A stretch of DNA of 64,000 bases from Ulota crispa (GCA_963920765.1 OY987247.1:6544471-6608470); one strand, 5' to 3'. Counted from the stretch's first letter, positions 21,549 through 34,689 are shown. Translations and numbers: made by a program. Notes: a model not told the origin generated them from the sequence alone.

Positions 21549-22193
21549 GTCGATTTCTATACGAGCGATTATGATCCATAATTTGAATCTTCATTTGGTT
21601 ACTCTGACTTCCTCCAAACGGTAGACTTGTACGTTGGAAAGCCAAAGAAAAGAATGCTGACGTGGTTGCCCCACCTGGTCCCCCAACGAGTCCCCAAATT
21701 GTTATTTTATTTTACAGGATTGACAAAGAAAAAAACAAATCTGATGGGCCCATACCCGCTCATTACAAAATAATTGCACATGCTGGCATGGCACCTCCTC
21801 AAAAGGAGAATACTGATTGAAAACCCCACCTAGTTTGTTACCCAATGAGATTTATCCTACCCCATATAGTGTGGTTAGAGGGAATAGTGTAGCTTGGGCA
21901 AATAGTACAGCTCGAGCAAATACAATGATACTTGGATAAGGTCAACCTTTGTGAGAGAAACATTTGCATTGTGTAAACGTCTAACTTTTTTTTTGTGTTT
22001 TGGGTGAAATGTTTGTTTATGGTCAATGCTTGATTATGATCACCTTTTTTTCTTGCTCAAGTCATGACCTTATCCAAGCATTCTTGTAATGTGGCTAGAG
22101 CAAATAGTATGGTTGAAGCAAAGGAAGATAAAGAAAAGGAGAACAAAAAAAAAGAACCAAAAAACAAAATATATCAAAATATATCAATATAAA
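21549..22193. other. Unassigned intergenic DNA
   Basis: The first ~280 bp are less AT-rich than the surroundings. No gene or repeat is recognised. Confidence 0.35.
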
Positions 22194-22210
22194 TATATAT
22201 ATATATATAT

Positions 22211-22573
22211 GGAATTGATATTTGCACACCCCTTGGGGTAAATCTTAAATTTTTACCATCAAAAAGCTGAATTTGAGAACTTTGAATTCAGATTTGGATT
22301 TAGAGACCATGATTTAGTCTAGAACAACAATAAAAGTTGCACTTGAACATCACCCAATGAAAAAGGTTATTTACTTGTACAAACAAAGGTAAAAGTAACA
22401 TTTTTCCCCCTAGCTAACCATTTTCATTAGATGATGTTCAATTGCAACTTTTTTTTATGGTTCTAAACTAAATCATTGTCTCTAAGTCCAAATTTGAATT
22501 CAAAGTTCTCAAATTCAGCTTTTTGATGGTAAAAATTTAAGATTTACCCCAGGAGGTGTGCAAATATCAATTC
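22211..22573. mobile_element. Mutator-like foldback MITE, copy 1, inside a (TA)n tract
   Basis: The ends GGAATTGATATTTGCACACC ... GGTGTGCAAATATCAATTC fold across most of the element, with inner arms such as AAGCTGAATTTGAGAA / TTCTCAAATTCAGCTT. It is related to 37171-37582 and 47531-47922, which carry 9-bp target duplications. Here both flanks are (TA)n, so the duplication cannot be read. Confidence 0.7.
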
Positions 22574-22574
22574 T

Positions 22575-22760
<186 letters not shown>

Positions 22761-23148
22761 AAAAGGAATTGCCAACGTCACATTCCAAGGTATACTTTGA
22801 GCATGAAATGTGTGAATTTAATGCTGATTTTTTAAAATTTGGATCACAAGATTTGTCTCATCTCTATCATCCTAAGGCTATGTTCAAAACAATTGGAGGT
22901 GCTTGAATTTGAAATTAAAGATATAGGACTTTTTAACTACTACTAGCAAAAATACATTAGAAAAATAGCAATGGTGCAATAAAAGTTCAAGAAAAATATG
23001 TATTTGTTATTCTTCCTTCCAAGGAGATAGTAATGTAGTGATTGGATGAATGATGGACCATTTAAATTTTAAAAAAATAACATGAAACTCTCAAATTATA
23101 TACTCTGAGGGGTGTGGCATTAGTAATTTTGGGTGTGGCTTTAGCAAT
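22761..23148. other. Unassigned AT-rich intergenic DNA
   Basis: No recognised feature. Confidence 0.35.
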
Positions 23149-23640
23149 TCCATATATATATATATATATATATATAATTTCCTTGAGTGCGCCCTTTTCT
23201 AGGACCTTCTAGAATTTTTTTTGGAAGTTGAAGCAATAAAGGATGCGCAAGATATAGAACACCAAGTGTCCTCCAAACATATCATTTTCCAAGATGTTTT
23301 AGAATTTTTTAGTGGAAGTTGATACAATAAGCCATGCTCCAAATATAAAACAGCAAATGAATTCCAACCATGCGCAAAAAATTTATTAAAATGCCAAATG
23401 CCTCCTAACAAAATATTTAAGAGTAGCATTATGATGAAGCCATGCCATTGGTATTTTTGGTCTCACCAAAATGATGGTGTATCATGGTTAAATTCTAGAC
23501 CAATTGTGAAATTGATTTTTTTACAATACATCTACATTAAATTCTAAACCAATTGAATTGAGACATTAGTTTTTTGTGAAGTTGAATGTTACATTACCCA
23601 TACATTCCCAACTTGCGCAAAGCATGTGCACGTATACTAG
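23149..23640 (+). mobile_element. Non-autonomous Helitron, copy 1
   Basis: It ends GCATGTGCACGTATACTAG (CTAG at 23637-23640) after a short stem (TGCGCAAAGCATGTGCA), as expected for a Helitron 3' end. The 5' side begins TC followed by a (TA)n tract and then TTTCCTTGAGTGCGCCCTTT, which aligns with the better 5' end at 44309. It has no coding capacity. The exact 5' boundary is uncertain because of the TA tract. Confidence 0.6.
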
Positions 23641-24845
23641 TATATATAAATATGAGATAATACCTATAAGAAGGAAGAGTGACTTCGAAATGGTCAAACA
23701 ATTACTTTGCCTAACCCAAAAATGGATTACGTTTTTTGCATAGTAAATAGAAACTTATAGCTTCATTGATTTTGGCCTTTCAAATAGTTTTTTAAGAATT
23801 GACATTTTTTAATATATTGGAAATTAGGTTCAAAAGTTTTTTTTGGAATTTAAGCCTTTTGAGAAATTTTTATTCCTGTGACCTTGTATTCTTTTCTTTT
23901 CTTTTATTTTTTCTTAAAATCTTTTTGAACGTTTAGGATCCAGTTTTTAAATCTTTTTGATAATGCACATTGTAAAAGTGCCGCATAATTAACACAACAA
24001 TCTCGTAACATTTGGATGGATGAAAATTTTGAAGCGTTTGTGTGCATGTCCATGTTTGTATTTGTTTGTTGTTTAAAACTCTACGGCTTGACATGGTTCA
24101 TAGTGTTTCCACACCATTAAACTATGTCTAAATCATACTAGTTGATTATGAGTTTACACAAAATTCTGTATCTAAAAAATCGGTGAATACGCATTTTACT
24201 ATTAGTGTTTTTATTAAATTCTTGGACTTTGTTTTGACATTCAAATTTGAGCATAATCAAAATTGTAAAGCTTTTCCAAGCTAGTTTCTACTATTTGCTA
24301 AATTATTAAATACTTTTTTTCAGAATTACCGTACTTAACTTATGATTTATGAAATATGGATGGTGTTAGTCCATAGAGATCTTAACCGTATCCAACTTGG
24401 GAACCTAAACAATATAAATAGATTTACATGAATATTCAAGTCGTTTAAAAAATTGATTATTGCCACATTGTCACTCACCATAAGATGGGACATAAACGTC
24501 AAACTTGGAGCATTAGACTTTACAACTTAGTGTGCCTTATCCCGAATTTTGGGATTTGATAACTTGTGTATGTGCGAAGGGTGTTTGACCATCTCCGATT
24601 CTCCGCCCTTCTGTGCTAAGGATCTAACACTTGCCATATTTGGATGATAAATACTTGTATGATAAATGTCTGAAAACTCTCAAAATATTTTCATGGCACT
24701 TAATCTTAGGATGTCAAATAATGGTCCTTGAGATCACTATTCAAACAAAAATGTTTTATGAATATATAATGGTGAGCCAAGATTTTGAGAGTAAAAACTA
24801 ATTTTGAGCTCAAAATCAATGAAAAACTAAAATAATGGCAAATTT
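23641..24845. other. Unassigned AT-rich intergenic DNA
   Basis: I see no gene, clear repeat boundary or RNA gene in this 1.2-kb stretch. Confidence 0.35.
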
Positions 24846-25755
24846 TTAACCTAAAATCTTGTTGTCTCCTCAAGGGAAAAATGAGATTTTGGGCAAGTAC
24901 CTACGGTCCCAATTTTGGTTTTAATTTTTTGAAACTTTTTTGAAGATAGGAAAACACATTAGCTTTTGGGGAATATATTTTCATTCCAATCTATGCCCAA
25001 AAGCAAAAGTTATGCCTAAATAAGCAAAAATTTATGGAGATCAGGTAGCAAATTTTTATTTACAAAAACTTGAAATTCTCTTTTTAATCTTTTCTTCTCA
25101 TAAATTATAGTTTTGTTTACATTTGAAGCTTTGATTCATTCCATTTGGACTAGTTATGAGAAAGTAATGGACAATCTTGTTTTTTGGGCAATTCAAGCAT
25201 CTTTTTGAAAATTAACTTATAAAGTTCATTTTTGAATGCAAGTTTAACATTTTTTCCAAAAAAAATGTTGGAGAGGGTGAAGTTTGCTTGCTAGAACAAT
25301 CTCACCATTGGGATTATTGCGTTTCAATTCCATTGCAAGGTTATAAGAATTTAAGATCTTGTTCAATCTCATACCTTCTTCTACTTCTTTTTTTAAGAAT
25401 AAAAACTAAGGATTTTTTGTTTTAATTTATTTCCAAAGATTCTCAACTCAATTTCCCACCATACAAAAATAAACCTCAAAACTCTATGGTGCCAAAATTT
25501 TAAGTTAAAAAAGTTCAAAGTCAAATAATCTAATCATGCAAGGTGCAAAAAAGTTTGTTTTGTACACCTTAAACGCAAATATCTTGCAATTTGTGAGTTC
25601 AAAGTTTTTGAATTTTGTTTTTCACATTTTTATACTAGTGTAGTACAAGATCCTGCAATTAGGTATGCAAAAATACCAATTTTCAAACTTTTTTACTCTA
25701 TGATAATTTTGAGTGTCTTTTGACAAAATAAAGGCCCTAGGGCTTTAGGGGTTAA
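24846..25755. mobile_element. TTAA-ended element, ~910-bp family, copy 2 (inverted)
   Basis: It starts TTAACCTAAAATCTTGTTGT and ends CCTAGGGCTTTAGGGGTTAA. It is the reverse complement of the 14810-15731 family member with moderate divergence. Confidence 0.7.
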
Positions 25756-27316
25756 GAGATGAAATTTTAAAATATACAGTTATAGGGCCCTATGTACACA
25801 ATCATAGGTGACATTTGGTATTCTAACAAAAAATTCAAGCTCACATCTCACAACTCACGGATCCCCGCTCACAATATAGCATTTCTTGTTTATACTATGT
25901 CCATATCCCAAGTTTTGCTAAAATCTAAGAATCTGATTGGTTTAGAGCCAAGAGTTGGAACTTGACAGTTCACACTATGTCCCATATCCCACATCCTAGT
26001 TGCTTATATGGTAGCAATTTTTAGAAGTTTTGGTGCCAAAGAAGGTGGGACTTCATTCAAAGTTTGGGTTGCTTGTTTTGCTGGATCCAACTTTCATCCT
26101 AAGTTCCACCAATATGTCTTGCCTCATATTCATGCTTTTCTTTAACAGTCTTTCTTGCCCTTAATAATCCAACAAAGCTAAGTTTTAGCATTGAGGTGGG
26201 ACTTATAGAGATGGGACATGAAACATAATGTAAACCACCCCTTATAAGACACACATGTTGAGCAAAGGTGGGGAACAAGAATTTTGAGAGGTTTTCAAAA
26301 AGAAAAAAACTATAGCAAGTCAAAATTTAGCAAATAAGAGTGGAGATGCTCATAAGAATTTAGCAGTCTAGAATTGAGACCTTTTATTCAAGGCAAATGT
26401 AGAGTAAGCTGTTATTGAGGGCCTCTTTACACTAGTGACCAAGGCAATTTTTGTAATGTGATTGGAGGAGGAAAGCCGGCCAGTCTAAGTTTGCTCTACA
26501 CTAGTTAAAGAAAAAGAAAAATGACCAAGGACAAGAATGGATGGGAAAATGACTTGGAATCCTGCATGTCATGAAGTGGATAATGTTTCATGGTCACCTA
26601 CATTTCTAATTGCGACACTCTCAAGAGGTTCTTTAGCAAGATTTTTAGGGTGACCAAGCCATCCCAAATTTTTGATTGGTTTACTTTGTCAAGCTTTAAT
26701 GCTAATTACTATTGAATATGCTATTTTACTAATATTTTACTGATGTGAGCATAGTTTTTATTGTTGTGAACACAATTTTCCTTGATAAAATGTTTATTTA
26801 CTACAAGAAGTATATATTTGTTGCGGTAATTCTAGTTTCATCCACAATAAGTAAAATTTATTGAAGTTTTTATTGTAACCTGTGAATTATTTATAATATC
26901 ATGTTTTCTTACATTTAATTCTATTGCAAAAACACACCAAAATAATTCCATTGAAAAAACACATTTAAATAATAGCATGGTTATTTACTTTGTATTTCCC
27001 ACTATGTATTATCAACTAAAGTCTTAGTAGTAAAATTTTGTAATCTTCTTGGTTGCAAGTCTCCTCCTTTATTTCTTGGCGTCAAAGTTCTTGAAACTTT
27101 ATTAAGAAATGAGAAGAAAAGAGAGGGGAGTGAGTAAAAAAGAAAAACAAACAAAGAAAAATATAGAATATTTAACCAATTCTTCAAAGGACTAGTCTAA
27201 GTTCACTTTACACTATTGGAAATGACCAATGGATGAGAAAATTAGTTCTTGGTCACTAGTATTGACCAAGAGCCATGACCAATTGATAAAGATGGATTGG
27301 CTCTTAGCCATTAAAG
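25756..27316. other. AT-rich intergenic DNA with a distant 16-bp inverted repeat
   Basis: No gene is supported. GGCCTCTTTACACTAG at about 26420 is mirrored by TAGTGTAAAGAGGTCC at about 28969-28986, 2.5 kb away. These may be the ends of one larger, heavily invaded transposon, but this is weak. Confidence 0.3.
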
Positions 27317-27633
27317 TAAGGTAGGAGCACCCATAAGCTTCAAGCTAAGGGTTTTGAACATGATGAGTATTAATAAACAACCAACAAATTATAAGATCCT
27401 ATTAGGAACAGAAAATAATGAGTTTGCAATTTTGAATGTATTATTTGGATACTGTGAGAATAAGTTGTGAATTTTTAAAGAGCATATTGCCATTGCACCC
27501 ATAACCACTTTTAAGATTTCATGTTCACATGTTGTACATCCTTGTCATTACATCTATTCACTTCCACAGATTTTCCAAGATTTCAGAGCTGACGATTATG
27601 GGGACAACGTTGCTTATGGGTGTTCCTACCTTA
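27317..27633. mobile_element. AGGTAG-family MITE (TA target), copy 4, best preserved
   Basis: It starts TA|AGGTAGGAGCACCCATAAGC and ends GCTTATGGGTGTTCCTACCT|TA, an almost perfect ~20-bp inverted terminus with TA at both ends. The interior aligns with 2722-3035. Confidence 0.8.
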
Positions 27634-28067
27634 GTTGGCTCTAAAATGTTTGGTCATTTTGAACCGACCATGTAGGGTCACAAAAACAATGCACAAAGGT
27701 TCTTAAATGGGTCACATTAATTATGTTCAAAAATTGTATTTGTTTATGCATTGTTTTAGAACCTCAAGAGAGTGACATGAGCTACCATTAAATGTGCTTA
27801 TTGGCCATGATTTTATTGACTTTTTTCTTTCAATAAAATATAATTATATATGATACTAAAATAAACAAAAACATGTTTTCAATCATGATTTGAGCATCTG
27901 AATATGGAATGGGTGCTTGCACGCTTTAAGAGCCTTATTGGAGCATTCTTGGCTTTGTAGTGGATGATCAAGAATATATACCTATGCACCTTTTGCTTTG
28001 ATAAATTGTAGTCAATTCATACCAACTCAAAAAAATTCAATTTAAATGGCCATAGAAGTGTTCTTCT
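27634..28067. other. Unassigned AT-rich intergenic DNA
   Basis: No recognised feature. Confidence 0.35.
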
Positions 28068-28868
28068 TTAACCCGCGAGCGCCCTAGCAACCAAAATATG
28101 GTCGCTCAAAATCTGATTTTTTGCAAAACCAAGTCCATATCAAAAGTGTATTTCTCGAAAATTGTACTTGGTTTAGGGTACGGTACTACTCTCACGTCAC
28201 ATAGTGGGTTATGGGGGTTTCACCACTTATACAAGCACGGATTGTGCAAGTCAAGTATGACAATAGTACACAAGAACTTCATTTCATGTGGTTTAGGGTT
28301 TAGGTGCAAGGATAGAGACCACCGGCTATGGTCAGTTCCATACAGTTAGGGGTGTTTTGGCACGTACACCTCATACTAGAGAAGAGTTTTGCATCTATAC
28401 CACCGTGGGCCATGCCATTGTGGAGGTCAAAGCCATACCTATATCCCATCAATCGTCCACCATGTTGCGGGAGCCTTACAACTTTGGGCTTCTAAAAAGG
28501 CACCTTGCAATTATCAAAACATCACCAAATTTGGCGGCAAGCAAGACACTTGTAAGTTGCACCTCTTGCCTAAATTTCATCAAAAGGAGCCTCCTCTAAG
28601 GCAATTTTTTTTGCATTCATAACCACAGACCTCCCCCCCAAATTGGCCAGTTGCCACATAGTCAACTGTACTTTGACTATTATAATTTACAAAATGGTGC
28701 GGTCAAAAGTTCTGCAAGTTTTTGGTTGGGTACATCAAGCACCCTTTTTGCTATTTCAGCGGTGAATCCTCCTGGATCTAAATTCTCAACTTGGGACGTA
28801 CGATGTTTTTGAGCATGGTCCCTCTTGGCCTCATTTTCTTGATTTTGCTATGGGCACTCAAGGATTAA
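28068..28868. mobile_element. TTAA-ended element, ~800-bp family, copy 2
   Basis: It starts TTAACCCGCGAGCGCCCTAG and ends TGGGCACTCAAGGATTAA. It is collinear with 7943-8745. This copy keeps open frames of 77-83 residues (28098-28622) that the other copy breaks, and they match no transposase I know. I treat it as non-coding. Confidence 0.7.
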
Positions 28869-29131
28869 CTCTGGACCAAAAATATTTCCAGATTGCTAAA
28901 TTAGCCTAATTTTTGCACAGATGCCATCTTTCCTTTAGATGGTCGGTTTACAAGCCTACTACCTTAGTGTAAAGAGGTCCTCTCCGCCCTGACTCATGCT
29001 CTTCTCCTGAATTCCAGAAATCCTGCTCATAATAACTCAGAGTCATGCCAATAATCTTCATTTATGCCCATTCAGCTGACTTGTCAACGTGATCTCTATT
29101 GATACCAACAGTTCTTAACTTAAGTTAACCT
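28869..29131. other. Intergenic DNA, less AT-rich, no recognised feature
   Basis: It contains CCTACTACCTTAGTG (about 28957-28972), which resembles an AGGTAG-family right end. No partner was found. Confidence 0.3.
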
Positions 29132-30025
29132 TTAACCCCTAAAGGACCAAACAAAGTTTTCACCAAAAACTCTTCAAAATTGTCATTTTTAGAGCATCAA
29201 CCAAATTTGAAAACAAAACGTTTTTATGCATATGTGACCATTGTAGAAGAATAGTTTTAGAAAATGTGGAAAAAAATTCAGAGTTTTCTACCATGCAAAT
29301 TGGAAGTTAGAATGGTTTGAATATTCAAAAACGTCTTCAGAAAAATTGGACAACTACCCTTCAAAAAGTGAAATTCCTAAGGGAAAAAGGCCATGTGGGT
29401 GGTGATTCTCTAAATTCCTTATTTGACCTAAATAAAGTACATGTCAAAATAGTTTCAAATCATTTGGAATTGTATAACACATGGAAAAAAGTTAGTAAGT
29501 AAAAAGTAGAGAATGATTCAATACACAAAATTGTTAAGAATTTAATTATAGAAATGAAAGATGCCAATCCCAATGGTCATAATGTTGTAATAAACAATCT
29601 ACATCCTTTGGTTTTGTTTTTTTTCCAAAATGTTGAAAATTGAGTAAAACAAAAGACTTCAAAGTTTATTTTATAGTACAAAATCCATAATTGCCCGCAA
29701 ACAAAAAATCCTCATAACTTTCATCTCATTGATCCACAAGGAATGATTTAAAACTTCCTACATTCACATAAATCTCTTAAACTCATTTAAAATATTTATT
29801 TTTGAAATTTTTGATTTTAAAAAATCTGCCCAGGCTACCCCTCAAACGTAAAAAACAACATATTAGGCCATAACTTCTTACTCATAATTCCAAATATCAT
29901 GAAAGATAAACCTTGTCCCCACATTCTATTAAAATTTTAGACTAAAATATGAAAATCTCCAATCACATGTACCTGCCCAAAATTGCTATGTTTCTAAAAA
30001 AGAGGCATGGTCCTTTAGAGGTTAA
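29132..30025. mobile_element. TTAA-ended element, 894 bp
   Basis: It starts TTAACCCCTAAAGGACCAAA and ends GCATGGTCCTTTAGAGGTTAA. Its interior has blocks shared with the ~940-bp family (CTCATAACTTTCATCTCATT; CAAAACACTTC-type T/A-rich arms). It shares its right TTAA with the next element. Confidence 0.7.
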
Positions 30026-30241
30026 AGGACACAGCGTGCCGCTACAACCGATAGAATATGAGGTATTTTTCTTGTATTTGAAATAGATTCACACCTTTTC
30101 TGCATTTAAGATCAACAAAAAAAATTGGAAAATAAATCAAAGCGATTCTAGTAAGCTACTTGAGATCCCAAATTAAAACTTCTTACTGGTAGCAAATAAT
30201 ACTTATATGGCAGCGTAAATTCTATGGCCTATGGTGGTTAA
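30022..30241. mobile_element. TTAA-ended MITE, ~230-bp family, copy 1
   Basis: It starts TTAAAGGACACAGCGTGCC and ends GGCCTATGGTGGTTAA. Diagnostic family blocks are GGTATTTTTCTTGTATTTG, TGAGATCCCAAATTAAAA and TAGCAAAT. Other copies are at 35618, 37828, 43357, 43572, 44164, 45734 and 46778. Confidence 0.75.
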
Positions 30242-31001
30242 ACCTCTCAGTGCATGGAGTTTTTTTAGGCGAATTTTGCCACAATCTTACCTCTGTCATT
30301 GATTGAAAATTAATACACCTAGTTGGACGGATGGGGTAACAAGTGGTCAACGTTAGAAACAGAAAACACTAAGATTCCAAGTCATGAAGTGATTGAGGTT
30401 GTTTTGAGATGTCTTGATACCAATACATTACAAAATTAGTTCTCACTTATACAGTTTTACTGCACCCGTTCATGAGTTAGCTTGGGTGACCTAGCGCCAG
30501 GGTTTAAATTTTTGGCAAATGATAGCTGAGTTGTCCCCTCGATATTGGAGAATTGGAGAAATTTTGAAGGGAAGGAAAAGTAGCGGAAGAAAACTGTTAG
30601 AATTTGCTAGAAATTTAAACCCTGTCTAGCCCCCTCATTGCCCCCGTTTGGATGAATGGGGTCTGGGTTCCAATCATTGCATATCCCTATTTTTGGGTCA
30701 AGGTGGAAAAGCTCTATATTTCTTAAAGCAAGGATAATAGTAAAAATTTGCCCCATATCTTAGCATTGTTCAATTGCACCTTCCTCCAAGGTTTTATGTT
30801 GAATTAGGATTTAGGAATCCAATCATGAATTCAATTTTTTTTCTAAAAATTGTATCTCCTAATGATAAAATTCCAAAATCTCAAAAAATTTGAAATGTGA
30901 AAAATCAAAGCTATTACACCTTGGCCCCACAACCTCATAAAGTAGATGACTAAGCTCCTAGCTCCATTCATTTGGGACGGGGCAACTAGGGTCAATGCCT
31001 C
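30242..31001. other. Unassigned intergenic DNA
   Basis: No gene or paired repeat ends were recognised. Confidence 0.35.
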
Positions 31002-31134
31002 CACAAGAAGAAAAACGATAACAAACAACTAAGTCACTTGGTTGTTGTGTAGTTATTGTGACCTTATATCAACTATGAAACAACTAAATATGGTAAGTGA
31101 CTTAGTTGTCCAGGACATGTTTTTCTTCTAATGC
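31002..31134. mobile_element. Decayed CACTA-like foldback MITE
   Basis: ACAAGAAGAAAAACGATAAC ... GTTTTTCTTCTAATG with inner arms around CTAAGTCACTTGGTTGTTG resembles 17856-18069. The termini are mutated and no duplication is visible. Confidence 0.5.
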
Positions 31135-31934
31135 TCCCTCATTGCTTTTTCTTGGATGAATAGGGCCGGTAGCTTGGTCCATTGCTTTATGAGGATGTGG
31201 GGCCATTGCCAAATAGCTTACATTTTCACATTTCAAAAAATTTTAGGTTTAAAACATTTACCAAAATGGGTTTGAATTTGAAAATTTTAAATTCACATTT
31301 GAATTTAGAGACCTTGATTTAGTATGGAACCCAAAAGAAAATATAATTGAGCACCAAAAAAGAGGCAAATTATTATATTTATTCTGCCTGAGAATTACAG
31401 AGCTTTTCCACCCGGGCCCTAAAATATGGAAATGCAGTGGACAGAACCCAAAAGCCCGTCATCCAAGCAGGGGCAATGAGGGGTCAATTCACCCTGGCCA
31501 TGAATACGCAGTCCTTTCTTTCTTTTTCTTTTCCCCTGGTTTTTGTGATAGATTTGGGTATCAAATTCTACAGCTCTAATAGATCCCCTGACAGTAAAAG
31601 AGTATATTTTGGCAAGCCCAAATCATGGGGACGAGGGGAAGGTTGTGAATTATTGTACTGTACTTCTCTTCTTTGCAATATAAATCTTGTTACGTTTGTG
31701 TCCAAAAATGGAAAGTTTCGGTTTTGACAATTATTCAACAAAAGAATGTTCTCACATTCTTTTGGTCCACATTGCAAGTGAATTCTACTAGGGCGGGCCC
31801 CTTTATGTACTCAATCAGTCACTCTGGGTAAAGAAAATGGAAGAAAAAAGAAAAAGAAAAGGTTTGGTTGTCGGGTACGTAAGGGGTATATACCAAGGAT
31901 GTGTACACCTCAAGGACAAGGGAAACTGGCATAT
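31135..31934. other. Intergenic DNA with a fragment of the Mutator-like foldback
   Basis: About 31262-31345 (TTCACATTTGAATTTAGAGA, CCTTGATTTAG) matches the arms of the Mutator-like family at 22211-22573. The remainder holds no convincing gene. A 96-residue ORF at 31437-31727 has no recognised domain. Confidence 0.4.
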
Positions 31935-32040
31935 TTAACCCTTAAACACCCACGCGGACGAAAATCATCCCCGGCGAATGCACTGGGGCAGTGCAAATGG
32001 CAGTGTATTCGCGGGTATATTCCAGGCGCTCAAGGGTTAA
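31935..32040. mobile_element. Minimal TTAA-ended element, 106 bp, GC-rich core
   Basis: It starts TTAACCCTTAAACACCCACG and ends CAGGCGCTCAAGGGTTAA. The core contains the hairpin-like CGGCGAATGCACTG ... CAGTGTATTCGCGG. The core is far GC-richer than the flanks. Confidence 0.7.
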
Positions 32041-32872
32041 CTCGTAAATGGTTGAGGTTACTTTTCTCGGTTCAAGAAGGCATTTTGGAAGTTCTGAAAC
32101 TGTAATTGTAAGAGCATTATTAAACATTGAAATAAAATTGTAACCATAGGATCTTGAACTTCAAGGCTTCTATATGGTGTTGTAAAAAAAAACCCAAAAT
32201 TTCACTTAGATGTTGAGGCATTTGTGTCTAAAAGGGTGGATGAGTACAGATTATGCTTTTTTTAAGCTACTTGCAACTTGTTATGCAAAATTGGCATCTT
32301 CTAGGTACAAAATTGGGAAACACAACTCGTGGTGATTTAGTTTTTATTGTTGCTACTTAAGAGCTAACGCCTTCCCTTCCTAATCCATGATCACCATTTC
32401 ACAAATCAACTTGCAATGCAATAGTCAAAGAGCTACCACCTAATACAAAGAATTTTTTTAGCTCCAATTATTGGCCAAAAATTGTTATGAACAAAGAGAT
32501 TTCAGCGGCCAATAAAAGTTGATTTATATAACAAAGACATTCCAAGCAAAATTATACATTTGAATTTTATTAGACAATGAATTTCCAATAGAAAGGCCTC
32601 ATTGCCTAAGGGGGCATCTTGACTTTAGTCTAAACTTGCTATTCATCTTTCCAATGAGGCAACTTGTCATAGGCCCTTTAGTGACACAATTCATCAGTAT
32701 GGTCAAATCTCACAAAACTTTTGATATGTCTTACTGCATAAATCTGATGCAAGATCCTACGGTAATATTTGTGAAAAATAGAAAAAGCTTAATTTTATGA
32801 TCAAATGATTAGAAATCATGAGTTTTGAGTATTTTTGGAGAAAAATTGGGCTTGGTGGTCCTTTAAGGTTAA
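32037..32872. mobile_element. Possible TTAA-ended element, poorly matched ends
   Basis: It starts TTAACTCGTAAATGGTTGAG at the shared TTAA and ends TGGTGGTCCTTTAAGGTTAA. The two ends do not match well, so it may be the remnant of more than one element. Confidence 0.35.
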
Positions 32873-32896
32873 GCACCCTATATGGAAATGAGGTAA

Positions 32897-33391
32897 GGTC
32901 ATCCTCAGTCCACCCGGCAAACATGCCCAATATATCAAGACTGATATATTAATATTCAACATATCATCACATAAAATTATGTAATTTGATAGGCATGAAT
33001 TTTTTTATTTTGAAAACGCAATAAAATTTTGGTTTGGATGTTGCATGATTTAAATATATCACATCAAATGTTAGCTAACTTCCAAAAAACTTAGAGGCCT
33101 CTCCAAATCCAGTCTAAATAAGGAAACTTTAGTAAAGGCGTATGTACTATTGCCATCCCCTTCACTAAAATTTTGTTATAATTTAGGCTTGATTTGGAGA
33201 GGCCTTTAAGTTTTTTGGAAGTTAGCTAACATTTGATGTGATGTATTTAAATCATGCAACATCCAAATCAAAATTTTATTGCGTTTTCAAAATAAAAAAT
33301 TTCATGCTTGTCAAATCATATAATTTTTATGTGATGATGTGTTGAATATTAATAGATCAGGCTTAATATACCACGTGGATTGAGGATGCCC
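32897..33391. mobile_element. Foldback MITE with TAA duplication, PIF/Harbinger-like
   Basis: TAA (32894-32896) precedes GGTCATCCTCAGTCCAC, and GTGGATTGAGGATGCCC is followed by TAA (33392-33394). Long arms, for example TTGGAAGTTAGCTAACATTT and its mirror, fold most of the 495 bp. The next MITE starts directly at the right TAA. Confidence 0.65.
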
Positions 33392-33394
33392 TAA

Positions 33395-33766
33395 GAGCAT
33401 CTCCGTCCACTCTCTTGGAGAAACCCTGCCAAATAAGATTTTGAGGGAACAGTAGCATGAAGTAGCAAGGCATGCTGTGAAGTTCCCTTGCAACCCGACA
33501 TGAAGCCCCCTTGCAATCCAGCGTGAAGTCCCGAGCAACAATGTGATGGAGCTTGCAACCCTAATTTCCTTGTTTTTGCTTCTATGTGCGTGACATGAGT
33601 CATGAAGGGGATCTACACAAAGCTGGAATTTGTCATAAATGTGACTCAACCTGAATGGCCCTATGCCTTGCATATTGACAAATACAATATTATTAGAGAC
33701 TTGAAACAAAGAAGCCATTACTCGTTGAACCCGCAAGGCTCAATTAGCAGGTGGTCGGGGATGCTC
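33395..33766. mobile_element. PIF/Harbinger-like MITE (GAGCATC family), copy 2
   Basis: It starts TAA|GAGCATCTCCGTCCAC and ends GTCGGGGATGCTC|TA. In complement, it aligns with 41791-42050 (GGGCCATTCAGGTTGAGTCA versus GGGCCTTTTAGGCTTAGCCA). The 141-residue minus-strand ORF across it shares the peptide GPFRLSH with the other copy; this reflects transposon homology and not a host gene. Confidence 0.65.
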
Positions 33767-34689
33767 TATAAGATTGTAGATAGGTTTTGCCCAAAAAAAG
33801 CTCCGTAGTATCTACAACCCAAAAGCCCTTATGACGGCTATAGTTATTTGCTCATTCAACCTTTTCAGTAATAAGTAACATTTATTCCATGATTTGTTTC
33901 TAATCATTTGTTGTTAACCCTCCACCCTACTGTACGTTGTATTTGAATAAAACAATCCCCCCCTTTCTCGCCCACTCATATAGCCTCTTTCCCTAAATCC
34001 CTCCCCTGTTTCCCAAAGATCCCCCTGTAACTTATTTATGGATTGAACTCGTCTTCTTAGAAAATAATGTAATAAAATGCTGAATTATGCACTTTACTGT
34101 ACAGTGTACATCCCTCTTATTGGTACATTCCTAATGTCTTTATACAATACTTATCTAGAAGGTCATTATTCCGACGGCTCAAGGTCCCCCTCACCAAAGT
34201 TCCGGACGACCCACCATCTTCCACAAAGTTGGCCCTTGAAAATGAGCAAAAAAAACTGAAGACTTGTTTCCACTTGCTCTTATGACCAGTGTTGACCAGT
34301 GCTGGGTGAGTTTTAGATGGTTAATTGTAATTGACATTTTTACTTGCGTTAGTAATTAAGAATTGAACCTAATTGGTAGGATTGGTGGCAGTAGATAGAG
34401 TTGGTTTCAATATGTATAAATTGTAATAAACTATGATCACTTAAATAATTTGCTGCTAAAAATCTTAAAGTCCAAAATCATGAAAATTAAAGATTTGAAA
34501 ATACCAACCGTGATAATATGTAAAGTTGTTCAGGATGGTGAATTGACTAATATTGGTGGCCTTAACTTTGCCAATAGAGAGACCAATAAGTACCAAAAGT
34601 ACTATTCATTCTTGCTAAACGGAGTTGACTACATTTGCAAGTTGTAAATACCATTTTTGCACCTACTTTGCTATTCCTAACAAAAACCA
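33767..34689. other. Unassigned intergenic DNA
   Basis: No gene or paired repeat was recognised. Confidence 0.35.

Noticed and set aside
33311..33736. 141-codon minus-strand ORF
   Set aside because: It lies mostly inside a PIF/Harbinger-like MITE; similarity to 41839-42051 is transposon homology.
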